Positions 1 to 6,436 of a DNA stretch of 27,639 nucleotides are shown piece by piece. Within the stretch, counting starts at the first letter, position 1, and every line of letters starts with the position of its first letter. This DNA comes from Scatacola_A faecigallinarum. Lineage in GTDB: Bacteria > Pseudomonadota > Alphaproteobacteria > RF32 > CAG-239. Location: positions 1-27,639 of the forward strand of contig DVOM01000037.1 in the NCBI GenBank assembly GCA_018713605.1. Direction: 5' to 3'. The position numbers and the translations under genes are program-made. The notes below the pieces were generated by a model. That model searched no databases, had not been told where the DNA came from, and saw only the letters and a program-made list of their open reading frames with translations.

Positions 1-102
1 CGTTTATGCCGCAAGTTCTTTTGTCGGCGCATCCGACATTCTTTCCATTGCCTCTCGCTCCCCTTTCGGGCTTCGGTTCTAACTTTGTCGCGAGGTGATA
101 CT

Positions 103-1638
103 ATGAAGAAATCTGTTTTAATGTTCTCTTTGCTTTCCGGAACGGCTCTTATGTTCCCTAAGCTAACCATTGCCTCCGGCTTACCTGCACTTACACACAC
201 ATACACACCCGAACCGAAGCCCGCCTTTCAGTTTGAACAACCTGACAAAGCCTTTAAGACCGCCGGCATCTGTTTCCTCGGCGCCGGCGACTGCGACCCC
301 AACGTCGGCTTTGGCAAAGGCGACGATTATTATCTTTACGACCGGAAAAGATGTTGGAAAGAAGGTTATTATTATCAGAATTGCAGCATTTTAGAAGAAG
401 TCGATGATGTTTGTCCCTACAAATCCACTTTCGGTCGCGGCTGCAAATGTTCGTCAAAATTGGTAAGCTGTCCGGCCGGACAGGTCGGCGTCGGCGACAG
501 CTGCGACGGCAAATATCTGTCCTGTCAATGTGACCCGAAACTGGTAAGCTGCGCGTCAAACCAAACCGGACAGGGAGCAAGCTGCGGCGGCAAATACGAA
601 AGCTGCAGCTGTAATGGCGAATATCTATATACTTCCGCCAATTGTTCTTATCCTCGTTCGGTATCGGGAGACAGCTGCGGAGGAAAATATACCGGCTGTT
701 CCTGTCCGTCAGGCGTAAGTGCGGGAAATTATGGCTGCGAAGAATACTACGGTTCGCCTTGTTCCGGCATCTGCAAAAAAGCTTACGAGGACAACTGCCA
801 TAACCGAATCGACAACAACTCGGCCTTATACGGCTGTATGAAATATTATAACGACTGTTCAACCAAATGCGAAACGCCCTACAAAGACAACTGCCGAAAC
901 CGAACTGAAGTTATTTCAAGCTGTCCGGCCAATGCCGTTTGTTCCTATTTCTCCGACTGTTCCTCAAAAATCAGCTCCTGGTCCTGCAAATCGGGATACA
1001 CTCTATCGGGAAATACATGTGCGGCAGACGGCTGTAAAATCGGATACATTTACTATACGGACGGCAAATGTTTGCCGGCGGCAAACCATGACAGCGGCAA
1101 AACCGTTCTCGGCATCGTCGTTCATATAACCGACGGCGGGCAACACGGCCAAATTATGGCGCCCTGGCCGATTGACGAAAATGGCGGCAGATTGTCAGAC
1201 AACAGTATAAGAATGAAATGGGCTGTTCCCTATGGCGACATTACAACGCTTACAAATTACGCTTCTCAGTCAACGGCAACAACCGACCGAGACAGCTGCG
1301 GCAACACGGCAAAAATTACGGCTAAAGATTCTGCCGACAAGTATCCGGCAGCCTGGGCAACGCGAAAATACGCGCCAACCTCGGCAACTTCGGGAAAATG
1401 GTGTCTGCCGGCAGCCGGTATTTTGACTAACATTTACAATAACCTGTCATCCGTGCAGGCCGCAATCGGCAAAGTCGGCGGCGTTGCACTTTTAAGCCAT
1501 GGCGGAATGTGGTCGTCTTCGGAAAAAGACAGTCAGAACGCCTGGATGCTTTATGTTCCGGCAGGAAGTTCTTTCTATGGTTTGGGAAGCAACAATAAAA
1601 CAGGAATCGACTACGTTCGGCCGGTACTGGAGTTTTAG
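103..1638 (+). CDS. Exported cysteine-rich repeat protein with DUF1566/Lcl-like C-terminus
   Basis: I do not recognise a specific function. Translation most likely starts at ATG 103, preceded by AGGTGA at 93-98, giving 511 residues; an in-frame TTG at 85 lacks this support. Residues 1-25 look like a Sec signal peptide (MKK, a hydrophobic core, then a small-residue cleavage region). Roughly residues 95-330 are very rich in Cys, Gly, Ser and Tyr, with imperfect repeats built on SCxGKYxSCxC and KLVSC, and later two CxxxYxDNCxNR units. Such spacing suggests many disulfides formed in the periplasm or at the surface. The last ~170 residues have few cysteines and end in a WSSSE...AW...VRPV pattern typical of DUF1566/Lcl-type C-terminal domains. 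A surface adhesin, appendage component or envelope protein is plausible but unproven. It is transcribed convergently with the downstream porin gene and no operon partner is visible. Confidence 0.75.
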   Translation: MKKSVLMFSLLSGTALMFPKLTIASGLPALTHTYTPEPKPAFQFEQPDKAFKTAGICFLGAGDCDPNVGFGKGDDYYLYDRKRCWKEGYYYQNCSILEEVDDVCPYKSTFGRGCKCSSKLVSCPAGQVGVGDSCDGKYLSCQCDPKLVSCASNQTGQGASCGGKYESCSCNGEYLYTSANCSYPRSVSGDSCGGKYTGCSCPSGVSAGNYGCEEYYGSPCSGICKKAYEDNCHNRIDNNSALYGCMKYYNDCSTKCETPYKDNCRNRTEVISSCPANAVCSYFSDCSSKISSWSCKSGYTLSGNTCAADGCKIGYIYYTDGKCLPAANHDSGKTVLGIVVHITDGGQHGQIMAPWPIDENGGRLSDNSIRMKWAVPYGDITTLTNYASQSTATTDRDSCGNTAKITAKDSADKYPAAWATRKYAPTSATSGKWCLPAAGILTNIYNNLSSVQAAIGKVGGVALLSHGGMWSSSEKDSQNAWMLYVPAGSSFYGLGSNNKTGIDYVRPVLEF

Positions 1639-1665
1639 GAAGGAGAAGAAGGCTCCTGTAATTGG

Positions 1666-1699
1666 ATTGCCGGGCCAAGCCCGGCAATGACAATTTTTT
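1666..1699 (+). terminator. REP-like palindrome that can act as terminator of the Cys-rich gene
   Basis: ATTGCCGGGC at 1666-1675 and GCCCGGCAAT at 1679-1688 form a perfect 10-bp stem with a 3-base loop, followed by GACAA and six T residues. The core matches a dispersed palindrome style (GTCATTGCCGGGCTTGRCCCGGCAATC) common in alphaproteobacterial intergenic DNA, so it may be a repeat doubling as an intrinsic terminator. A smaller hairpin (AGGAG/CTCCT) lies just upstream at 1640-1656. Confidence 0.5.
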
Positions 1700-1719
1700 A
1701 TAACAATCCGTACAGAAAA

Positions 1720-1835
1720 CCCCGATTTTACTCGGGGCTGAATGCCAAGGTGTCGGAACAACACAGCTCCACGCCAATGAGCGTGGTCAAACCGAAGGTT
1801 TGTATTCTTAATAGAACCCCCAGTTTTACTGGGGG
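1720..1835. repeat. Five-hairpin array, possible IS200/IS605-type remnant (PATE/omega-RNA-like)
   Basis: Consecutive hairpins: CCCCGA/TCGGGG at 1720-1737, GTGT/ACAC at 1750-1764, CCACGC/GCGTGG at 1769-1786, CAAACC/GGTTTG at 1788-1802, and CCCCCAGT/ACTGGGGG at 1817-1835. The first and last hairpins share the apical sequence TTTTACT. A subterminal hairpin at each end without long inverted termini is the style of IS200/IS605 elements, and a chain of small hairpins before the right-end hairpin resembles the guide-RNA scaffold of TnpB elements. No transposase gene is present, so it would be a deletion remnant or a non-autonomous element. The hairpins are directly visible; the mobile-element identity is inference. 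Confidence 0.35.
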
Positions 1836-1869
1836 ATATCTATTTTGTTATTTCCTTGCACTTTTCTTT

Positions 1870-1937
1870 CCTCTTAGTTTCCCCGGTTTGACCGGAAAAT
1901 CTAAGAGGTTCCCGGGTCGCGCTACGCTTGCCCGAGG
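1870..1937. repeat. Two adjacent palindromic repeats in the convergent intergenic region
   Basis: CCTCTTAG at 1870-1877 pairs with CTAAGAGG at 1901-1908, with an inner CCGG...CCGG pairing, giving a 39-base imperfect palindrome. Immediately after it, CCCGGG (1911-1916) and CCCGAGG (1931-1937) flank a short spacer in an arrangement that, read on the minus strand, resembles a second dispersed repeat type (GTCATCCTCGGG...CCCGGGAACCTC). They lie between two convergent genes and may help terminate the minus- or plus-strand transcripts. The rest of the 1639-1980 gap holds no plausible gene. Confidence 0.5.
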
Positions 1938-1952
1938 ATGACACAGAGGGAA

Positions 1953-1972
1953 GAGCTGCTTCCCACGCTGCG
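1953..1972 (-). repeat. Dispersed 20-base repeat, copy 1
   Basis: On the minus strand this reads CGCAGCGTGGGAAGCAGCTC. The plus strand at 8318-8337 carries the same 20 bases with one change (19/20). Both copies lie in non-coding, palindrome-rich gaps, so this looks like part of a repeated element family rather than coding similarity. Confidence 0.55.
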
Positions 1973-1980
1973 TTTAAACT

Positions 1981-3270
1981 TTAGAAGTTATAGTTCATTG
2001 ACGCGGCCAGAATATGAATATCGTTTTCATAATCGGCACGCAGCGAACCGCGGGCAGTATCGCCGTCATGGAAACCGTTCAGCTTAACCTTGCCCTTATC
2101 GGCACGAATGTAAGTATAACCGACGTTAAACGTCCATTTGTCATCGTATTTATACTCGACACCGGCCGAATACCACAAGCGGTCGGCATCGGGAATGCGC
2201 GGCGTACGATATTCCTGTCCGACGGCGCTCTGGTCGACGGCAAAACCGGCGCGGAGCTTCCACTGGTCATCAACCTTATAGCTGGCACCGATTGAGTAAA
2301 AAGTGGTGTCTTTCCATTTTTCCTGCGTAACGTTGTCCAGCCCCTTGTCGCCCTTGATGCGCAGTTCTTCAAACGAAGACCAGTAAGTGCGTCCGAACTC
2401 GGCCATGACCGCCCATTTGTCATTGATGTCGTGATAAGCGCCAATCGTCAGGTTGGCCGGCGTGGTCAGACGCGCGGAAATATCCTGGCTGGCCAGATCG
2501 CGCATCAGTCCGTCAAATTCAATGTCGCCTTTCAGCTTATGTTTAATCTGGCTGCGGTAACCGATACCGAAACGGGTCTGCGGGGTCAGCTCGTACAAAG
2601 CGCCCAGCTGATAACCGATGTCAAAGGTATCGCCTTCCAGTCGCGCCTTGTCTTCGACGCCCGGTAAGACACCGCCGGTATAAGGATTGGGCACGCGGAC
2701 GCCGTTACGTAATGTCGCCTTGATGTACTGCATCTGGAAACCGGCACCGAGCGAAAGTTCATCGGTGGCTTTGTAAGCGACCATCGGGGTCAGCGTTACC
2801 GTCGTTACCTTGGACAAAGTCCCGTGAAAACGGCCGGCCCAGAGATCGTTGTATTTGGTTATCATGCCATAGGGAACATTCAGCGACAGGCCGAGGGTAA
2901 AACGGTCGTCCAGCTGTTTGGACATATACATCGCCGGCGCAACGGCAGAATGAACAATATCGCCGGTATAGCCGGAATCCTGAAAGCCCGGAAAGTCGTC
3001 GCCGGGGATAACCGTGTCGGCATGCGCCCTTTTGGCACGGGAACGCGGTGCAATCCAAGTACCGCCGACGGAAATTTTGGTGCCTTTGTGGCGGGTCAGC
3101 CCGGCAGGGTTAAAGAATGAATAGGAAATGTCTTCCGCTCCGGCAGTAGCTCCCGCAAAGGCATTGCCCTGGGCGGCGGCGGACTGTTCCTTGAGGTTGA
3201 AACCGGAAGCAAGGGCATCGGAACAGACAAGAACGGTCCCGACGGCAGTCAAAGTCAAAAGTTTTTTCAT
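1981..3270 (-). CDS. fadL: Outer-membrane long-chain fatty acid transport protein, FadL/OmpP1/TodX family
   Basis: FadL-family porins form a 14-strand outer-membrane barrel plugged by an N-terminal hatch and let long-chain fatty acids and other hydrophobic compounds across the outer membrane. This 429-residue protein has a signal peptide (residues 1-21, cleavage likely after ALA), and its mature end SGFNLKEQS matches the family's SGFxLxExS start. The hatch motif FFNPAGL is at residues 52-58. The rest alternates amphipathic strands rich in Tyr, Gly and Asp, and the protein ends in Phe, as expected for BAM-assembled barrels. Length is normal for the family. No strong Shine-Dalgarno is seen. The divergent neighbour is an Aas-type acyl-ACP synthetase, which supports a role in taking up fatty acids or lysolipids. 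The exact substrate cannot be read from sequence. Confidence 0.88.
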   Translation of the reverse strand: MKKLLTLTAVGTVLVCSDALASGFNLKEQSAAAQGNAFAGATAGAEDISYSFFNPAGLTRHKGTKISVGGTWIAPRSRAKRAHADTVIPGDDFPGFQDSGYTGDIVHSAVAPAMYMSKQLDDRFTLGLSLNVPYGMITKYNDLWAGRFHGTLSKVTTVTLTPMVAYKATDELSLGAGFQMQYIKATLRNGVRVPNPYTGGVLPGVEDKARLEGDTFDIGYQLGALYELTPQTRFGIGYRSQIKHKLKGDIEFDGLMRDLASQDISARLTTPANLTIGAYHDINDKWAVMAEFGRTYWSSFEELRIKGDKGLDNVTQEKWKDTTFYSIGASYKVDDQWKLRAGFAVDQSAVGQEYRTPRIPDADRLWYSAGVEYKYDDKWTFNVGYTYIRADKGKVKLNGFHDGDTARGSLRADYENDIHILAASMNYNF

Positions 3271-3332
3271 AAGTCACACTTTGAGTTGTTGATACATCGC
3301 AACATAATGTATGCAGTTCTGCCGTCCGTAAC

Positions 3333-3389
3333 GTAACAATTTGTAACAATCGACAGAAAAGAATGTAATAATTGTTCACAATATGTTAC
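3333..3389. promoter_or_regulatory. Inverted, tandem TGTAACAAT-like sites between fadL and aas
   Basis: GTAACAATTTGTAACAAT at 3333-3350 contains two direct copies of GTAACAAT with a 10-base period. ATTGTTCACAATATGTTAC at 3371-3389 is close to its reverse complement, with one inserted base and a few changes. This gives a symmetric arrangement about 60-120 bases upstream of the fadL start in the divergent region. It looks like an operator for a dimeric regulator, but no regulator is identified. The rest of 3271-3591 is AT-rich with no clear gene. Confidence 0.4.
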
Positions 3390-3591
3390 TGATTTCCCTT
3401 GTATAACTTCGTATGTTAAAAATCAATCCTTTATTTATCCCCCTCTGGACAAAGCGCAACTTATTATTCTAATTCAATACATTATATATTGTTTTTTAAG
3501 CGGCGCGGGAACCTCTCCAAATTATACCTTTACAAAATTTGAGGTTTTTGGTTACATAAGGTATTATTTGTCAATTTCGGAGATTTATATC

Positions 3592-5772
3592 TTGAAGGAC
3601 TTCGTACGTTTCTGCCTGAGACTTTTTTTCAGGTGCTTTAAGGTCAGATGCCATATCGACTTTAATGAAAAACATCTGCCCAAAAAAGGCGTTTATGTTT
3701 CCAACCATGTTTCTTTTCTTGATCCCGTTCTGTTGTTTGCGTTTCTGCCCGGAAATCCGGTTTTTGCGCTGAACGGCCATCTGTACCGCAAGCGCTGGAT
3801 ACGATTTTTCATGCGTACGGCAGACATCGTGCCGTTTAACCCGATTGAACCGGGCGACCTGAAAAAAATGATTGCAACGGTCGACAGCGGCCGGCTCTGC
3901 GTGGTTTTCGCCGAGGGGCGCGTAACCGAAAACGGCGGCCTGATGAAGATTTATGAAGCGCCCGGCCTGCTTGCGGACAAGGCCAAGGCGCCGATTATTC
4001 CGGTTTGGATCAACGGCCCGCAGTACGGTTATTTTTCCAAGACCAAAGGCAGGCTGCCGCACCGGCCGCTGCCGAAAATGAAAATCACAATCGGCAAGCC
4101 CCGCAGTTTTAAGCTCAAAGACGAACTGCGCCGCCAGCGCGACCATATCAGCAACGAAGTATATATGATTTTGCGCGAAATGTCTTTCGAATGCAATTAC
4201 AATCCGAACATTTCGCTTTTTGCGCAGCTGATGAAAACCGCCAAGGTTCACTCCAAAAAAGGCCTCTACAAACGCCCCTACTTCGTTGAAGACGTTCAGC
4301 GCGTGCCCAACACCTACAAAGACATTATCATCAAATCGTTCGTACTCGGCAAATATTTTAAGCGCCATACGCCGCAAGGCGAGCCCGTGGCTTTGCTTCT
4401 GCCCAACTCGATTGCCGCGGTGTGCGCGTTTTTCGGACTTTCGGCCTATGAGCGCATACCGGTCATGCTGAACTTTTCGGTCGGCGCCAAAAACATGGCC
4501 TCCATGTGCCGCACGGCGGAAGTGCGCATGGTTATTACGTCGTCGACATTTATCAAAACCGCCAAAATGGAAAGCGTGATTGAGGTTCTGAAAGCCAACG
4601 GACTGAAAATCGTTTATCTGGAATCCCTGCGCAAGGAAATCGGCCTGTGGAGCAAAATCAACGCCTATCTGCGTTACAAAATCAAACGCGTTCCGCACAA
4701 GGACGGCGGCAACAAAAAAGCGGTCATTTTGTTTACCTCCGGTTCCGAAGGCGCGCCGAAAGCCGTGGTTCTGAGCCATGCAAACATCATTTCCAACATC
4801 AAGCAGATGTCGGCGATTGAAACCATCAACACCACAGATACGGTATTTAACGCGCTGCCGATGTTTCACAGTTTCGGCCTGACGGTGGGCACGCTGTTCC
4901 CGCTGCTTGAAGGCGCCAAGCTGTTTTTGTATCCGTCGCCCCTGCACTACCGCATCGTGGCGGAAATCGTCTACGAGATCGGCGCGACGATTATGTTCGG
5001 CACCGACACGTTTTTCCGCGGTTATGCAAAAATCGCGCATCCGTTCGACTTTCATAACGTCCGTTTCATGTTCGGCGGCGCGGAAGCGGTCAAACCCGAC
5101 ACCCGCAACATGTGGATGGAACGTTTGGGCATCAGGGTTCTGGAAGCTTACGGTTCGACCGAATGTTCGCCGGTGGTTACCGCCAACAACCGCATTTTCA
5201 ACCGTTTCGGCTCCATCGGCAAGCTGCTGCCGGCCATAAAGTACCGCATTGAACCGGTGGAAGGCATTGAAAAAGGCGGCGAGCTGGTCATCAAAGGCCC
5301 GAACATCATGATGGGTTACATCATGCCCGAACATCCCGGAAAGCTGGTGCCGCTGGAAGACGGCTGGTATCATACCGGCGACGTGGTTGAGATTGACGAA
5401 ATCGGCTTCGTCTACATCAAAGACCGGATTAAGCGTTTTGCCAAAATCGGCGGCGAGATGGTTTCGCTGAACGCCGTGCACGAAATGGTCTGCAAAGCCT
5501 ACGAGTGGATGGGCGCCGAATTTCAGTACGGCATTGTCGCCGTGCCGCACGAGAGCAAAGGCGAGCAGATTGTTCTGGTAACCAACAACAATCAGGTTAC
5601 GCAGGACGTTTTGCACTCCTACATCAAAAACAACGGCATGTCGGAGTTGTTTCTGCCGCGGGTTATCCTCTATAAGGACAAGCTGCCCGTATTCGCGACA
5701 GGAAAAGCCGACAACGTGACGCTAAAAAAAGAAGTCATGGAAGAGCTGGGGATAATTTCCGCCGCAGCATAA
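3592..5772 (+). CDS. aas: Bifunctional acyl-[ACP]-phospholipid O-acyltransferase / acyl-ACP synthetase
   Basis: Aas re-acylates 2-acyl-lysophospholipids at the inner membrane: the C-terminal AMP-forming domain activates a fatty acid onto ACP and the N-terminal domain transfers it to the lysolipid. An acyltransferase domain comes first, with NHVSFLD (HX4D, His39-Asp44) and the EGR motif at 108-110. An AMP-binding domain follows, with the P-loop-like signature FTSGSEGAPKAV near residues 378-389, then LPMFHSFGLTVG, YGSTE and GWYHTGD. The order and most landmarks match E. coli Aas (719 residues). There are only TTG start choices. TTG 3592 has GGAG at 3579-3582 and aligns best with the family N-terminus (726 residues); TTG 3568, preceded by AAGG, would add eight residues. 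No LplT-type lysolipid flippase gene is adjacent. The divergent fadL points to fatty acid or lysolipid salvage. Confidence 0.9.
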   Translation: MKDFVRFCLRLFFRCFKVRCHIDFNEKHLPKKGVYVSNHVSFLDPVLLFAFLPGNPVFALNGHLYRKRWIRFFMRTADIVPFNPIEPGDLKKMIATVDSGRLCVVFAEGRVTENGGLMKIYEAPGLLADKAKAPIIPVWINGPQYGYFSKTKGRLPHRPLPKMKITIGKPRSFKLKDELRRQRDHISNEVYMILREMSFECNYNPNISLFAQLMKTAKVHSKKGLYKRPYFVEDVQRVPNTYKDIIIKSFVLGKYFKRHTPQGEPVALLLPNSIAAVCAFFGLSAYERIPVMLNFSVGAKNMASMCRTAEVRMVITSSTFIKTAKMESVIEVLKANGLKIVYLESLRKEIGLWSKINAYLRYKIKRVPHKDGGNKKAVILFTSGSEGAPKAVVLSHANIISNIKQMSAIETINTTDTVFNALPMFHSFGLTVGTLFPLLEGAKLFLYPSPLHYRIVAEIVYEIGATIMFGTDTFFRGYAKIAHPFDFHNVRFMFGGAEAVKPDTRNMWMERLGIRVLEAYGSTECSPVVTANNRIFNRFGSIGKLLPAIKYRIEPVEGIEKGGELVIKGPNIMMGYIMPEHPGKLVPLEDGWYHTGDVVEIDEIGFVYIKDRIKRFAKIGGEMVSLNAVHEMVCKAYEWMGAEFQYGIVAVPHESKGEQIVLVTNNNQVTQDVLHSYIKNNGMSELFLPRVILYKDKLPVFATGKADNVTLKKEVMEELGIISAAA

Positions 5773-5777
5773 GCAAA

Positions 5778-5807
5778 AAAAGCCCCTTTAAAGGGGCTTT
5801 TGTTTTT
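5778..5807 (+). terminator. Rho-independent terminator of aas
   Basis: AAAAGCCCCTTT at 5778-5789 is perfectly complementary to AAAGGGGCTTTT at 5790-5801, followed by GTTTTT, six bases after the aas stop codon. It is a near-symmetric hairpin and could also work on the other strand. Confidence 0.85.
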
Positions 5808-5820
5808 CCGGCGGGTCAAA

Positions 5821-5838
5821 TGTAACAATTCGTAATTT
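5821..5838 (+). promoter_or_regulatory. TGTAACAAT-like site upstream of the hexapeptide acyltransferase
   Basis: TGTAACAAT at 5821-5829 followed by TCGTAATTTT echoes the tandem GTAACAAT pair at 3333-3350, with the same 10-base period but a degenerate second half. It lies about 70-90 bases upstream of the next start codon. A common regulator of the two regions is only a suggestion. Confidence 0.25.
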
Positions 5839-5907
5839 TATTTGGTTTGTCAAACCGTGCCGAAGATTCAAAGATAAAAGCAGTTAAACAACTGCGGAGA
5901 TTTGAAT

Positions 5908-6432
5908 ATGAAACACGGAAAGAATTTTACGCTCGGCGAATATGTGATTATCAAAAAGCCGGAACTGGTCGAAGTCGGCAACAATGTGCGCATTGCCGAC
6001 TTCTGCCGCATTTCGTCCGCCTGCGTCATCGGGTCGGACTGCGAGATTGCGCCCGGCACCTACATTGCCGGCGGCGACGGCAAATATACCTTTGAAATGG
6101 GCGACTGCTCCAGTCTGGCCGCCGGCGTCAAGGTCTGGCTCAGCAGCAACGACTACGTCAACGAACTGGTTACGCATTCCATTCCCGAGGTCAAGGAGAT
6201 TCAAGGCAACGTCCGGCTCGGAAAATACACCGGCGTCGGCACCAATTCGGTCATCATGCCCGGCAACGACATTCCGGAAGGCGTCAGCATCGGAGCGCTC
6301 AGTTTCGTACCATCCAATTACAAGTTTGAACCGTGGACGGTTTATGCCGGCCGCCCCATCCGCCCCATCAAAAAGCGCAACAAAGAAAACGTTATTAAAA
6401 CGCTGCGCAAAGCCGGTTATCTGAAGGACTGA
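5908..6432 (+). CDS. Hexapeptide-repeat (left-handed beta-helix) acyltransferase
   Basis: This is a 174-residue protein of the LbH acyltransferase superfamily, which transfers acetyl or other acyl groups from acyl-CoA to sugars, sialic acids or similar acceptors as trimers. Residues ~15-140 show the [LIV]GxxxxI periodicity, for example VGNNVRIADF, IGSDCEIAPG, LGKYTGVGTNSVI and VSIGALSFV. The ending VYAGRPIRPIKKR is the usual closing turn of lipopolysaccharide or polysaccharide O-acetyltransferases. ATG 5908 is chosen because CGGAG at 5895-5899 is eight bases upstream; a TTG at 5902 is too close to it. The gene ends four bases before glmS, so the two probably share a transcript, which hints at surface-sugar or amino-sugar modification. 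The acceptor cannot be deduced. Confidence 0.8.
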   Translation: MKHGKNFTLGEYVIIKKPELVEVGNNVRIADFCRISSACVIGSDCEIAPGTYIAGGDGKYTFEMGDCSSLAAGVKVWLSSNDYVNELVTHSIPEVKEIQGNVRLGKYTGVGTNSVIMPGNDIPEGVSIGALSFVPSNYKFEPWTVYAGRPIRPIKKRNKENVIKTLRKAGYLKD

Positions 6433-6436
6433 CAAA

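Noticed and set aside
23..37. GTCGG/CCGAC hairpin at the left edge as a terminator
   Set aside because: Short stem with no T run; nothing else in 1-102 supports a feature apart from the ribosome binding site of the first gene.
1720..1835. CRISPR array
   Set aside because: The hairpins differ in sequence and spacing; there are no direct repeats with uniform spacers and no cas genes.
1687..1941. 84-codon plus-strand frame across the hairpin region
   Set aside because: It runs through palindromes and repeats and has no ribosome binding site. A trace of a transposase C-terminus was considered but cannot be supported without a comparison.
3403..3414. ATAACTTCGTAT, identical to most of a loxP arm, with a spacer-like ATAATGTATGC at 3304
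   Set aside because: No second arm lies at the right distance and the two pieces are ~90 bases apart; coincidence in AT-rich DNA.
3408..3420. Possible dif half-site (TATGTTAAA)
   Set aside because: Only the XerD-like arm matches; the 6-base spacer and XerC arm do not.
3571..5616. Very long minus-strand open frame (681 codons) antisense to aas
   Set aside because: The plus-strand product matches the Aas family along its full length; the antisense frame is His/Arg/Phe-rich, has no recognisable domain, and is explained by codon bias of the real gene.
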